A DNA stretch of 64,000 nucleotides from Spirochaetia bacterium. GTDB lineage: Bacteria > Spirochaetota > Spirochaetia > CADAEX01. The first letter of the stretch is position 1; every line of letters starts with the position of its first letter. The notes beneath the pieces were generated by a model. That model saw nothing but the letters and a program-made list of their open reading frames with translations, was not told where the DNA came from and ran no database searches. The DNA lies in NCBI GenBank assembly GCA_017446885.1, contig JAFSOR010000020.1:38769-102768 (forward strand), given 5' to 3'. Both the position numbers and the translations under genes were made by a program. Shown here in pieces: positions 1-8,588 of this stretch.

Positions 1-977
1 TTTTCTGTTTCGCTATTGCAGTTGTTGTTGTACTTTTCAACAGGATGAGCAAGATAGAGGACCGCTCCATGAACGTTCCTTTCAAGCTCTATACTAACAC
101 CGAATATATTACCACACAGGATATTCCCCGTACTATAAAGGTTACTCTGCGCGGAAACAAAGATGATATCTATTCAATCATCACAAGCGACCTGACTGCT
201 TATGCAGATTTCAGCAATGTGTCGGAGAACGGAAACTATGTGCGGCCTATAAAGATAGAGCGGAGCGGAAGTGCACTGTACATAACTCCTCTGGAGATTC
301 ACACTACAATAAGCCAGATAAGCTTTGTCTTCGAGCGCAAGACTATAAAACGCATTCCTCTGGAGCCAGTGGTCACAGGTACACCTGCCGAAGGTTTTGA
401 GCTTTCGGGCACACTCCTTTCGCCGAATGCAGTTACAGTGGAAGGCCCCGAGAGCGTTCTTGATTCTATTTCATCATTCAAGACCACATCGGTGGATCTG
501 GATGGCCACTCCGACAACTTCTCGGTTAAGGTGGGAGTTGAGAACAGCAATAAATTTGTCCATGTCCTTAATTCCGATGTAAGTCTGTCGCTGAGTATTG
601 CCAAGATTATGGTTGTAAGGACAGTTCAGAATGTAACTATTCTGCTGGCACGCTGTGCAGATCATCTTACTGCAGTGCCCAATGTCCAGGCCGGCTCCAT
701 AAAGCTGGAGGTAAACAGCAAGAGGGCAGACACTATTTCGGCATCTTCCATGAAACTGGTGGCAGAACTGGACAATATACAAGAGCCTGGGACCTATGTA
801 CTGCCACTTAAGCCAGCAGTTCCAAAGGGGATGAACATGGTAGGTTTCTCGCCAGAGACTGTCGAGGTTACCTTTACTGCCAAGAATATAACCCAGGAAT
901 CACAGGAAACACCTGCAGAACCTGCCCCAGCTGCACCAGCTGAACCAGCTGCTCCAGCAGAAAAACCTGCTCAGTAA
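1..977 (+). CDS. YbbR-domain protein (CdaR-like), 5' end cut by window
   Basis: The reading frame is open from base 3 at the window edge, so the N-terminus is missing. The first residues visible form a hydrophobic stretch (FCFAIAVVVVLF) that reads as the end of an N-terminal membrane anchor, followed by a long extracytoplasmic part with repeated beta-rich YbbR-type segments. YbbR proteins such as CdaR sit next to and regulate the diadenylate cyclase CdaA; a cyclase gene would be expected just upstream but lies outside the window. The last 25 residues are a Pro/Ala/Glu-rich low-complexity tail. Family assignment rests on architecture and on the following truA gene, so the CdaR role is inferred. 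Confidence 0.7.
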   Translation, partial: FCFAIAVVVVLFNRMSKIEDRSMNVPFKLYTNTEYITTQDIPRTIKVTLRGNKDDIYSIITSDLTAYADFSNVSENGNYVRPIKIERSGSALYITPLEIHTTISQISFVFERKTIKRIPLEPVVTGTPAEGFELSGTLLSPNAVTVEGPESVLDSISSFKTTSVDLDGHSDNFSVKVGVENSNKFVHVLNSDVSLSLSIAKIMVVRTVQNVTILLARCADHLTAVPNVQAGSIKLEVNSKRADTISASSMKLVAELDNIQEPGTYVLPLKPAVPKGMNMVGFSPETVEVTFTAKNITQESQETPAEPAPAAPAEPAAPAEKPAQ

Positions 978-989
978 AAGAGGTAAGCT

Positions 990-1733
990 TTGGCAAATAT
1001 CAAGCTTACTGTTGCATACGATGGTACATCCTACTGCGGCTGGCAGATTCAGAATGATGATGACACAATCCAGGGGCGCCTGGAAAAAGCCCTTGAGAAG
1101 CTGCATGGCCACCCAGTCAAGATAACAGGGGCGGGGCGCACCGATTCCGGAGTCCATGCCAGAGGACAGTGTGCCAACTTTATCACCGACATGGCCATGC
1201 CGGTAGAGAAGTTCAGAGAAGCCCTCAATTCTTTTCTACCTTCCGATATCAGGATTCTGAAAAGCGAGGCAGTCTCTGACAGCTTCCATGCCCGCTACGA
1301 TGCCACAGAACGGATTTATAAATATTATATTCTTCCAAAAGACTTAAGCTATCCCTGGCTTGAGCGTTACTGCCTGACTGTCAAGGGCACTCTGGATATA
1401 AACAGGCTAAATGCTCTGGTGTCACCACTGGTGGGTTTTCACTCCTTTGCATCCTTTGCTTCGGTCATGGAAGATGGATACCCCATGGAACGGACTGTGA
1501 ACTCTGCTGTATTTTACCAGAGCCATGGCTATACTGTATTCAAAATATCGGCCGACGGTTTTTTAAGGCGCATGGTGCGCTCCATTGTAGGCACTGTGCT
1601 TGAACTGTATGAGAAAGGGGAGAATGGCCTAGCCATGAATGCTGTCCTGGAAGCCCAGGACCGTTCTGCGGCAGGTGCCTGTGCCCCGGCCAAAGGGCTT
1701 TTCCTTGACCAGGTGATATATGGAAAACTTTGA
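990..1733 (+). CDS. truA: tRNA pseudouridine(38-40) synthase TruA
   Basis: Cytosolic enzyme that isomerises uridines 38-40 in the anticodon arm of tRNAs. The 247-residue length is normal. The catalytic-Asp signature GRTDSGVHA is at about residues 50-58, and the N-terminus (VAYDGTSYCGWQ) is the family's usual beginning. The start is a TTG at 990, preceded by an AGAGG ribosome site at 979-983; no ATG fits the conserved N-terminus. The 3' end overlaps the next gene by 14 bases, so truA, the glycosylase and priA probably form one transcript. Confidence 0.95.
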   Translation: MANIKLTVAYDGTSYCGWQIQNDDDTIQGRLEKALEKLHGHPVKITGAGRTDSGVHARGQCANFITDMAMPVEKFREALNSFLPSDIRILKSEAVSDSFHARYDATERIYKYYILPKDLSYPWLERYCLTVKGTLDINRLNALVSPLVGFHSFASFASVMEDGYPMERTVNSAVFYQSHGYTVFKISADGFLRRMVRSIVGTVLELYEKGENGLAMNAVLEAQDRSAAGACAPAKGLFLDQVIYGKL

Positions 1734-2400
1734 TTCTGAACTTTGGAAACTGATCAATAACACAGAAGATTATATAAAGTACGGCTCTATATCTGACCGC
1801 AAATTGCCCGACATGGTTCTGAAAAAAGAAGAACCCGATACCCTTGAGGCAATTGCCGCACAGATTGCAGGATGCAGGAAATGCCGCCTATGCGAGAAAC
1901 GCAGGAATGTGGTGCCTGGCATGGGTGTGCTTAATCCCGATGTCCTGGTGGTGGGCGAAGGGCCGGGCGGCGACGAGGATATGCAGGGACAGCCTTTTGT
2001 CGGCAGGGCGGGGCAGTACCTGGACAAGTGGCTTGATGCCATAGGGCTTTCCCGCCACACCAACTGCTATATAGGCAATGTGGTTAAGTGCCGCCCCCCT
2101 ATGAACCGCGACCCGCAGCCCGATGAGATAGATTCCTGTCTGCCGTATCTTGAGCGGCAGATTGCCATTCTTAAACCCAAGTTCATACTTACAGTAGGGC
2201 GTATCTCATCGGCTGTCCTTGCAGGACAGGAGGCCGGAATCGGCCGGCTGCGGGGCAGGACATACAGCTATAAAGGCATTCCGCTTATACCTACATACCA
2301 CCCCAGTGCCGTGCTCCGGGACCCGACCCTCCGTAAGCCGGTATGGGATGACTTAAGGCGGCTTAAGGCCGAACTTGAAGAGATAAAGAATGGCAGATGA
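1720..2400 (+). CDS. Family 4 uracil-DNA glycosylase (iron-sulfur type)
   Basis: Removes uracil from DNA as the first step of base-excision repair. The 4Fe-4S ligands appear as C52-x2-C55 (with C58 next to them) plus two later cysteines in VKCRPP and DSCLPYL, the pattern of thermophile-type family 4 enzymes. The active-site motif GEGPGGDEDMQGQPFVGRAG and the C-terminal TYHPSAVLR motif are intact. An N-terminal extension of about 45 residues precedes the catalytic fold; such extensions are seen in phage SPO1 polymerase-like annotations of this family. It overlaps both truA and priA, consistent with an operon. Confidence 0.92.
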   Translation: MENFDSELWKLINNTEDYIKYGSISDRKLPDMVLKKEEPDTLEAIAAQIAGCRKCRLCEKRRNVVPGMGVLNPDVLVVGEGPGGDEDMQGQPFVGRAGQYLDKWLDAIGLSRHTNCYIGNVVKCRPPMNRDPQPDEIDSCLPYLERQIAILKPKFILTVGRISSAVLAGQEAGIGRLRGRTYSYKGIPLIPTYHPSAVLRDPTLRKPVWDDLRRLKAELEEIKNGR

Positions 2401-4363
2401 GAAAAAATCTGTATACATAAAAGTTGCCTTCAACCTTCCACTTAAAAAGGTATTCACCTATCTGCCTGCCGAAAACATGGAGTGTGCCGTTGGAATGCGG
2501 GTAAAGGCTCCGTTCGGCCGCCGCGAGATACAGGGGTTTGTTGTGGATGTTGCCGAAACCCTGGATGAGGATGTATCTAACCTTAAGGCAATAACCAAGA
2601 TAATGGAGACAGAGCCTCTGTTTGGGCCAGATACCTGGCAGACAGCCCTGTGGATTGCCGACATGTATATGTGCGGCTGGGGCGAGGCGCTCTATGCCAT
2701 GCTCCCCGGAGGCAAGCGGGAGAAAGACCTTGAGGACGAGCTTGATGGAGCCTACGGGCTTCCTGGCTCAATAACCCTTACCGATGAGCAGCAGAACGCT
2801 GTAGCAAGTGTCCTTGCAGGCTCTGGTTCCCTCTTCTATATCCACGGCATAACAGGAAGCGGCAAGACCGAGGTGTTCCTTACACTGGCCGATAAAATGC
2901 TTGCCGAAGGAAAAGGGATAATCTACCTTGTTCCCGAGATTGCATTGACCCACCAGATGGTGGATGCCGTTAAAAAACGGTTTGCAGACACAGTGGCAGT
3001 TCTCCATTCAGCCCTTACTCCGGCTCAGCGTCTTAAGCAGTGGCGCCGTATTCAAAGCGGTGAAGCCAAAGTGGTCATAGGGGCGCGCAGCGGCATTTTT
3101 GCTCCGGTGCAGAACCTGGGGCTTATAATAATAGACGAGGAGCATGAGAACTCGTACAAGTCGGGCTCCTCGCCACGCTACCATGCACGGCAGGTTGCCA
3201 TGTACAGGGCCAGAAAAGAGAATGCGAAGCTGGTCATGGGCAGTGCCACCCCGTCGGTAGAGGCTTATTATCTTATGGAGCAGGGGACTATAGCCAGGCT
3301 CCCGCTTACCAAGCGTGTCTCGGGCGGAAAGCTGCCGCAGATTCAGGTGGTGGATATGAGCAGGGAACACTATGCTGTCTCTGATGTGCTGCGTAAAGAG
3401 ATTATACGTGTGTGCGGCGAGGGAAAGCAGGTTATCCTGTTCCTTAACCGAAGGGGTTTTTTCTACAACTTCTCCTGCATGGACTGCGGCTTTGAGGCCA
3501 AGTGCTCGCACTGTTCCATACCCCTTACATACCATAAGGACAGAGGCCTTCTGATATGCCACTACTGCGGCTATTCCCAGCGCCCGGAGCGAGCCTGCCC
3601 GCAGTGCGGCTCGCTGCAGGTGGGGTACAGCGGCTTCGGCACCGAGAAGATAGAAGACGATATTCAGCGCCTTTTCCCCCACCTTAAGACCCTCCGCCTG
3701 GACAGCGACACCGCATCGGACAAACGAAAGACCAAGGAAGTTCTGGACAGCTTTGCCAAAGGGCAGGCCGATATACTCCTGGGTACCCAGATGGTAGCCA
3801 AAGGCTTCAACTTCCCCAAGGTGTCGCTGGTAGGGATAATCCTGGCCGATACTACGCTCCAGATGCCGGACTTCAGGTCGGCAGAGCGGACTTTTGCCCT
3901 CCTTACCCAGGTGTCGGGCCGGTCCGGGCGTTATTCGTCCGACGGCAAGGTTATAATCCAGACCTACAGGCCAGACAACTATGCCATAGCCTGTGCCGCA
4001 GCCCTGGATGAGAAAAAATATTATGCTAAGGAACTTGCCTCTAGAAAGATGCTGGGATTCCCGCCGTTCTCCAGGCTGTTCCGCTTTGTTTTCCGCAGCA
4101 AGGACCAGCAAAAAGCATCTTCTGCTGCCGCTGATTTTGCCCAGATGTTATTACAGATGCAGCCTTCCGGCTACCGCTTCCAGATGCTGGGGCCAGCCGA
4201 ATGTCCTTTGGCTGTTATTTCAGACAACTATAGATATCAGATTATCATAAATACAGATAAGTTTGCCAAAGCTCATGGCATTCTATCGGCTGCCCTTGCC
4301 GCATTCAAAGCTCCATCGGGAGTCTATGTGGAAGCAGATGTGGATCCTGCCAGCCTTATGTAA
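2390..4363 (+). CDS. priA: Primosomal protein N' (replication restart helicase PriA)
   Basis: Superfamily 2 3'-5' DNA helicase that recognises stalled forks and reloads the replisome. The Walker A motif is GITGSGKTEV (about residue 155), the helicase motif II is DEEH, and a zinc-binding region carries paired cysteines (CMDCGFEAKC, CHYCGY, CPQCG) at about residues 365-410. Length (657 aa) is slightly short of the 700-plus residues of E. coli PriA, but all core motifs are present. The start overlaps the glycosylase gene by 11 bases. It ends 3 bases before the convergent HEAT-repeat gene; no clear terminator hairpin is visible between them. Confidence 0.96.
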   Translation: MADEKKSVYIKVAFNLPLKKVFTYLPAENMECAVGMRVKAPFGRREIQGFVVDVAETLDEDVSNLKAITKIMETEPLFGPDTWQTALWIADMYMCGWGEALYAMLPGGKREKDLEDELDGAYGLPGSITLTDEQQNAVASVLAGSGSLFYIHGITGSGKTEVFLTLADKMLAEGKGIIYLVPEIALTHQMVDAVKKRFADTVAVLHSALTPAQRLKQWRRIQSGEAKVVIGARSGIFAPVQNLGLIIIDEEHENSYKSGSSPRYHARQVAMYRARKENAKLVMGSATPSVEAYYLMEQGTIARLPLTKRVSGGKLPQIQVVDMSREHYAVSDVLRKEIIRVCGEGKQVILFLNRRGFFYNFSCMDCGFEAKCSHCSIPLTYHKDRGLLICHYCGYSQRPERACPQCGSLQVGYSGFGTEKIEDDIQRLFPHLKTLRLDSDTASDKRKTKEVLDSFAKGQADILLGTQMVAKGFNFPKVSLVGIILADTTLQMPDFRSAERTFALLTQVSGRSGRYSSDGKVIIQTYRPDNYAIACAAALDEKKYYAKELASRKMLGFPPFSRLFRFVFRSKDQQKASSAAADFAQMLLQMQPSGYRFQMLGPAECPLAVISDNYRYQIIINTDKFAKAHGILSAALAAFKAPSGVYVEADVDPASLM

Positions 4364-4366
4364 GAA

Positions 4367-5536
4367 TTACTTAGAAAGCAGGTTGTTCAATGCAATGTCG
4401 GCAGCTTTTGCAATCTCTGGAGGCCAGCCGGCATCCTTGGCCACTATAAGCTGGTCTGCCGCATTGGCATCGCCTGAATTACCAAGGGAATTTATGACCA
4501 TAAGGACAATCTTATGATTCTCGTACCTGGTGGCTCCCTCGCGGGTATATTGGTTCTGTTCCCGCAGGTAATCGGAAAGCACCTTTACACCGTTCTGGCA
4601 GTGGGGTGCAGCCTTTATGGCCTGGTCGGTAAAGGTAGGGCTGTAAGAGCCTGAAAGTATCTTTTTAATCGCTTCCTCGGTTCCTCTTACTTTATATGGA
4701 GAATTTTCTATGGCAGTGCAAGCGTTGAACATATAATCGCCAAACTCATAGTCTTTTACAATAGTCTCGGCAAAAATATAGGCAGCCAGATCCACCTTCT
4801 GGACATCGAGGGCTTTTGATTTTCTGCTTATATCCAGTATAAGGGCTCTGCCTTTTGAGGAGTGTTCCCTGTCCGATATATCCTTGAGTATAGAGGTAGG
4901 ATTGCGGACAATGACAGTCATGGCCTTGGCGGCCCGGTTCTGCACACCCGATTCTTTGGAGTAGTCGCTCATCCTGGTATAGAATAAAGACTCATAACCT
5001 TCCCGGGAATGGAGGTTTTCCAGTGCCAGAACACAGGACCAGGCTGTCTTCTCGTTTTCCTTAAGCATGTTCTCATACCCTTGGGAAATAAGAAAATACT
5101 GCTTGGAGTTGGAATCATCTAGAAGCTCTATTATGCCTCCTGAATACTGCACAGCCCCAATCTTTCCTATGGCCTCGGCAGCCGACCTTGTAAGCTCGAT
5201 ATTGTCGGAATCGTGGAATATGCTGAATATTATATCTGCATCCCCAATTGAGTTGACTTCGCCCAGCCGGTCTATAAGCACCTTCTGGAAAGCTTCGACA
5301 GCCTCATCGCTATAGTCCGAATACTTTCCGTCAATTGTCTCTTTAAGCTGTGCCGATGCATAGGCACCAGCAACAAGGTCGTCTTTTTCAAATGCATTCT
5401 CAAGCAGGTCGGTCTTATACTCAAGGTCTGCCTGCTCCATAATCCGCATCATGGTCATGGACTGATCAAATGTGCCTGCACTTACAGGGAGAACCAAAGA
5501 AAGGGCCAGCAGGGCAGATGCAAACAATTTTTTCAT
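4367..5536 (-). CDS. Secreted HEAT-repeat protein of unknown function
   Basis: A cleavable signal peptide (MKKLFASALLALSLVLPVSAG) precedes about 365 residues of helical repeats. Segments such as SAAEAIGKIGAVQ and AAKAMTVIVRNP have the spacing of HEAT/ARM repeats, so the protein is probably a periplasmic solenoid that binds another protein. No catalytic motif is visible. A strong AGGAGG site precedes the ATG. It follows the lipoprotein gene by 9 bases on the same strand and is probably the last gene of the infC-zapA transcript. Confidence 0.75.
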   Translation of the reverse strand: MKKLFASALLALSLVLPVSAGTFDQSMTMMRIMEQADLEYKTDLLENAFEKDDLVAGAYASAQLKETIDGKYSDYSDEAVEAFQKVLIDRLGEVNSIGDADIIFSIFHDSDNIELTRSAAEAIGKIGAVQYSGGIIELLDDSNSKQYFLISQGYENMLKENEKTAWSCVLALENLHSREGYESLFYTRMSDYSKESGVQNRAAKAMTVIVRNPTSILKDISDREHSSKGRALILDISRKSKALDVQKVDLAAYIFAETIVKDYEFGDYMFNACTAIENSPYKVRGTEEAIKKILSGSYSPTFTDQAIKAAPHCQNGVKVLSDYLREQNQYTREGATRYENHKIVLMVINSLGNSGDANAADQLIVAKDAGWPPEIAKAADIALNNLLSK

Positions 5537-5545
5537 TCTGTCCTC

Positions 5546-6484
5546 CTACCTTTCATACAGGATGCAGCTCTGCTCAAGCTGCTCCAGCTCCCTGCCGTCG
5601 CCCGAGAAAGTGGTTTTAAGCACTTTAAGGTACTGCTCCGAATAGGTATAGGTTATATACCACTGGAGCTGCTTGTCCTCGCCCTGGAATTCCTCGCGGT
5701 AGATAAGGCCGTTCCGGAATGTCGACCTGTGCTGCGCAAGAAGGTTGTCGTCGTTGTCATATGCGCTTTCGCATATCAGGTTTCCATTTTTATCGTATTC
5801 ATTGATAAAATATTCAGACAGGATTCCGTTGGGGTTATAGCTGTCCACCCTGGTGTTCCTGCCGTTTTTATAAGTATAAATATTATAAGAAAGCAATGTC
5901 TTGTTGCCGTTGTATACGCGCCATTCAGCGGTACGGCCAGATTCGTTGTATTCGTATTCCTCTATGGCTATAAGCTTGTTGGAGCCGTTGAACAGAAGCT
6001 GTTCCGAAATCTTTCCAGCCGCGTTTTTGTTTATGACATAGTAGCGGATGATATTATTGTCTTTATCCAGGTATCTCTTGCGTTCGGTGCGCACCTCGAT
6101 TTTTTCGGTTACAACCTGCTCTATAAGCTCGTTGTGGATATCGTATATCTCGATTCGCTCTGGATTAAGCTTGTCCTGACCGTAGGTGTATACCGATGTG
6201 GAGACAGTGTGTCCGTTCTCTTTCTTTATCTCTTTAAGAGGAACATGGGTCTTGGTGAACTTTATTCCTGTCTCGGCAGTCTGCTGCTCCTGCTCCTTCT
6301 CGGAATCTATCTCTTTTTCTTTGGACTGTTTTTTTGCCTCTTTCTTTGTTTCCTTTTTTGACTGTTCCTTAGGTGGGGTAGAAGGGGCTAAAGTAGATGG
6401 TTCTTTCTTCTGAACTGTAGTTGTGGTGCATGCTGTAATAATAAGGCAAGCTGCTATAAGCAGCCAAGCCAGCCGTTTGGCCAT
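5546..6484 (-). CDS. Putative lipoprotein with MORN/YD-like text repeats
   Basis: The start is placed at the ATG at 6484, not at an in-frame ATG 60 bases upstream, because GGAGA lies just before it and because MAKRLAWLLIAACLIITAC then forms a clean lipoprotein signal with cysteine at position 19. A Lys/Glu/Ser-rich charged linker follows, then repeats of the type YxYNxxGRxxxWxxYNG, resembling bacterial YD or MORN-like antigen repeats. This suggests a surface or periplasmic beta-rich lipoprotein. No enzymatic motif is seen. It lies between the predicted 6S RNA and the HEAT-repeat gene. Confidence 0.72.
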   Translation of the reverse strand: MAKRLAWLLIAACLIITACTTTTVQKKEPSTLAPSTPPKEQSKKETKKEAKKQSKEKEIDSEKEQEQQTAETGIKFTKTHVPLKEIKKENGHTVSTSVYTYGQDKLNPERIEIYDIHNELIEQVVTEKIEVRTERKRYLDKDNNIIRYYVINKNAAGKISEQLLFNGSNKLIAIEEYEYNESGRTAEWRVYNGNKTLLSYNIYTYKNGRNTRVDSYNPNGILSEYFINEYDKNGNLICESAYDNDDNLLAQHRSTFRNGLIYREEFQGEDKQLQWYITYTYSEQYLKVLKTTFSGDGRELEQLEQSCILYER

Positions 6485-6499
6485 AATTTCTCCATAATG

Positions 6500-6674
6500 A
6501 TATAAAGCCCGCAAAGCCGCTTGGAGATAATCTCTTGAACTCATTGTTCAGGTGGGTTTTTAGTCCTCAGATTTCATGAGTATTCCCGAAGGAATGTCAA
6601 TCTATCCTGGAAAAATCCCTCTTCTATGGTTTGCTCCAAGAGATTTCCACTCCGCCCGCACCCCGCAGGCACAC
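6500..6674 (-). ncRNA. ssrS: Probable 6S RNA downstream of zapA
   Basis: The roughly 175 bases after the zapA stop codon fold into a long rod on the minus strand. The outer stem pairs 6665-6670 with 6507-6512 (one G-U pair). The middle stem pairs 6637-6645 perfectly with 6529-6537 (9 bp). The tip is a UUCG tetraloop hairpin at 6583-6596, with an intermediate helix below it. Length, a large interrupted hairpin and location directly after zapA match 6S RNA, which binds the housekeeping RNA polymerase. No covariance search could be run, so family and exact ends are inferred. Confidence 0.6.
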
Positions 6675-6965
6675 TTATTCTTCTTCTGTAAGTGCAGCAT
6701 CGATGCTGCTGATGAGCCGCTGAGCCAATGCCTCTGCATCGGTCCTGTCTTTTTCAGCGGAGTTCTGTTCCCTGAAAAGCTCATCTATTAAATTTATACA
6801 AGTTAATAAAGATATTTTCAAGGGTTCTTTGATATGGAATGATGATTGTGCTTTATTTATTTCCTGCTCAAGGTAGGAAAGGATTCTGTTGATATAATCA
6901 GGATCCTCATTCGTCTGGAACGAGAACGAGGACCCTAATAAGTTAATTTTGAAAGTGTTGCTCAT
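6675..6965 (-). CDS. zapA: Cell division protein ZapA
   Basis: Small FtsZ-ring bundling protein, 96 residues. The N-terminus NTFKINLLGSSFSFQTNEDPDY is the ZapA beta-hairpin start, and the rest is the usual C-terminal helix (about residues 20-95) that forms antiparallel coiled coils. The gene follows the small coiled-coil gene by 12 bases. The pairing with a coiled-coil neighbour and a downstream 6S-like RNA matches zapA neighbourhoods in other phyla. Confidence 0.88.
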   Translation of the reverse strand: MSNTFKINLLGSSFSFQTNEDPDYINRILSYLEQEINKAQSSFHIKEPLKISLLTCINLIDELFREQNSAEKDRTDAEALAQRLISSIDAALTEEE

Positions 6966-6977
6966 ATCTGCTTAAAA

Positions 6978-7367
6978 TCAGAAAATATTGAGCTGTTCCT
7001 TGCCAGATGTGCTGTCATCTGGACCCAGCTGGATGTTCAGGCTGTCTTCCTGTGGGGCAGAGAAGGAGAATGCGCTCTGGGCATCCTTTATTTCGTTTAC
7101 CTGGGACTGAGTTCCGGAAACAGGTTCCAGATTGTCAAAGTCATCAAAAATCTTGATGGCGTTGGCAAGTTCGTTCTCAACCTCATCGTTGCCGCTCTTA
7201 AGCGAGGATACAATGCTCTCAAGCTCTTCTTCCCTCATCTTTGCATTTGCAAGATTGGTCTTAAGCTGTGCGTTTTCGGCTCTGAGTGCCTTGATCATCT
7301 CGATTGCTTTTGCAATGCGGTCTTCCAGTGCCTTGATCTGTTCCATTATGCTCATCCTGTTCTCCAT
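6978..7367 (-). CDS. Small coiled-coil protein, possibly divisome-related
   Basis: About 129 residues. Residues 5-75 are a continuous heptad-rich helix (ALEDRIAKAIEMIKALRAEN and following), and the C-terminal half is acidic and probably disordered. The start is the ATG at 7367, which overlaps the rplT stop as TGATG and implies translational coupling; a TTG three bases earlier is less likely. Position before zapA suggests a ZapB-like or cell-division scaffold role, but this is inference from context and no family signature was recognised. Confidence 0.7.
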   Translation of the reverse strand: MENRMSIMEQIKALEDRIAKAIEMIKALRAENAQLKTNLANAKMREEELESIVSSLKSGNDEVENELANAIKIFDDFDNLEPVSGTQSQVNEIKDAQSAFSFSAPQEDSLNIQLGPDDSTSGKEQLNIF

Positions 7368-7726
7368 CAAGCCTTAAGGGCTTCTTTTGCTTTTTCCACA
7401 AGTGCTGTGAAAGCAGCCTTGTCCTCGATAGCCATGTTGGAAAGCGCCTTTCTGTTAAGAACGATGTTTGCCTTTGCCAGGCCGTTCATGAACTGTGAAT
7501 AGGTGGTTCCCTGGTTTCTGCATTCTGCAGAGATTCTGGCAATCCAGAGCGATCTGAAATGTCTTCTTCTCTGTTTTCTATGGTCATATGAGTTCTGAAG
7601 CGCTCTTGCTACAGTCTCTTTCGCAGTCTTGAAAAGCAGGCTTCTTGAGCCTCTGAATCCTTTTGCTCTTTCTAAGATTTTCTTTCTTCTATCATGACGT
7701 CTTGTTCCGTCCACTGCTCTTGGCAT
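7367..7726 (-). CDS. rplT: 50S ribosomal protein L20
   Basis: Assembly-initiating 23S rRNA-binding protein, 119 residues. The N-terminus is rich in Arg/Lys (GTRRHDRRKKILERAKGFRG), followed by the conserved LWIARISAECR segment. It is the third gene of infC-rpmI-rplT. L20 represses this operon in several bacteria, but no L20 leader structure was identified here. Confidence 0.97.
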   Translation of the reverse strand: MPRAVDGTRRHDRRKKILERAKGFRGSRSLLFKTAKETVARALQNSYDHRKQRRRHFRSLWIARISAECRNQGTTYSQFMNGLAKANIVLNRKALSNMAIEDKAAFTALVEKAKEALKA

Positions 7727-7747
7727 AATCTAACTCCTTTAATTTAA

Positions 7748-7945
7748 TTAACTGTAAGGCATCAAAACCTTTGCTCTTGCCTGCTCAGCCTTGCTGAGGA
7801 TTCCAGAATGTCTAAGGTTTCTCTTCCGCTTTGTAGACTTCTTGGTCAGAATATGACGCAAGCCCATCTTCTTGTACTTGATCTTTCCTGTTCCAGTGAA
7901 GGAATATCTTTTTGCCGCAGATTTGCGTGTCTTCATTTTTGGCAT
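7748..7945 (-). CDS. rpmI: 50S ribosomal protein L35
   Basis: 65 residues, highly basic. The N-terminus [20 protein letters not shown] and the [13 protein letters not shown] stretch are diagnostic of L35. It lies 11 bases after infC and 21 before rplT, the standard order. Confidence 0.97.
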   Translation of the reverse strand: MPKMKTRKSAAKRYSFTGTGKIKYKKMGLRHILTKKSTKRKRNLRHSGILSKAEQARAKVLMPYS

Positions 7946-7956
7946 TTAAACATCTC

Positions 7957-8475
7957 CTATTTTTTGCCTTTTGGACTCAACAACATGGACATATAGCGGC
8001 CCTCCATCATAGGAGCCTTGTCCAGGATGTACTCGCCGTTCAAAAGCTCAAGAATCTTTTCCAGTGTCTCACGGCCTATCTCGGTATGAGCCAGCTGTCT
8101 TCCCTTGAACCTTACGGTGATCTTTACTTTGTTACCTTCGTCGAGAAATTCTTTAACGTGTTTGGTCTTGAACTGCAGGTCATGTATTTCTATTAATGGC
8201 TGCATTCTTACTTCTTTTATTTTAATCTGCTTCTGCTTCTTCTTTGACTCCTTGAGCTTTTTCTCCTGGTCAAAGACATATTTTCCATAATCCAGCAGCT
8301 TGCAGACTGGCGGATTGGCCTGGGGTGCCACCTCAACTAAATCGTAGCCCCTTTCCTGCGCTAAAGTAAGTGCCTCCTGAATTGATACGACGCCTTTCTG
8401 TTCGCCGTTTTCATCCAACAGTCTAACTTCTCTAACTCTTATACCCTCATTGATTCTTAATTCCTTTTCAGCCAA
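7957..8475 (-). CDS. infC: Translation initiation factor IF-3
   Basis: Binds the 30S subunit and enforces initiator codon selection. 172 residues with an N-terminal domain (INEGIRVREVRLLDENGEQ), a lysine-rich linker at about residues 75-90, and the C-terminal domain (MQPLIEIHDLQFKTKHVKEFL, VTIRFKGRQLAHTE-like). The start is TTG at 8475 behind a perfect AGGAGG site. E. coli infC uses the rare AUU start for IF-3 autoregulation; a TTG here could serve the same purpose, which is inference. First gene of the operon, with a promoter about 45 bases upstream. Confidence 0.96.
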   Translation of the reverse strand: MAEKELRINEGIRVREVRLLDENGEQKGVVSIQEALTLAQERGYDLVEVAPQANPPVCKLLDYGKYVFDQEKKLKESKKKQKQIKIKEVRMQPLIEIHDLQFKTKHVKEFLDEGNKVKITVRFKGRQLAHTEIGRETLEKILELLNGEYILDKAPMMEGRYMSMLLSPKGKK

Positions 8476-8517
8476 TAGTCCTCCTAATATAAATTTGAGT
8501 AATATTTATGTTCAAAA

Positions 8518-8546
8518 AAAATATCATATACAAATAAATTAGTCAA
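8518..8546 (-). promoter_or_regulatory. Predicted sigma-70-type promoter for the infC operon
   Basis: On the minus strand TTGACT (8546-8541) and TATTTT (8523-8518) are separated by 17 bases. The transcript would start near 8511, leaving a leader of about 35 bases before the infC TTG. The leader is too short for a large autoregulatory fold. Confidence 0.55.
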
Positions 8547-8588
8547 TATCGGCGCCGAAATGACGATAATTGTGAATAGGGAACAGCT

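Noticed and set aside
3008..4111. 367-codon open frame opposite priA
   Set aside because: It mirrors a full-length priA with intact helicase and zinc motifs and has no recognisable domain.
5546..6544. Longer form of the lipoprotein starting at 6544
   Set aside because: The extra 20 residues lie in the predicted RNA, lack a ribosome site, and bury the lipoprotein signal. The ATG at 6484 has GGAGA and a clean lipobox.
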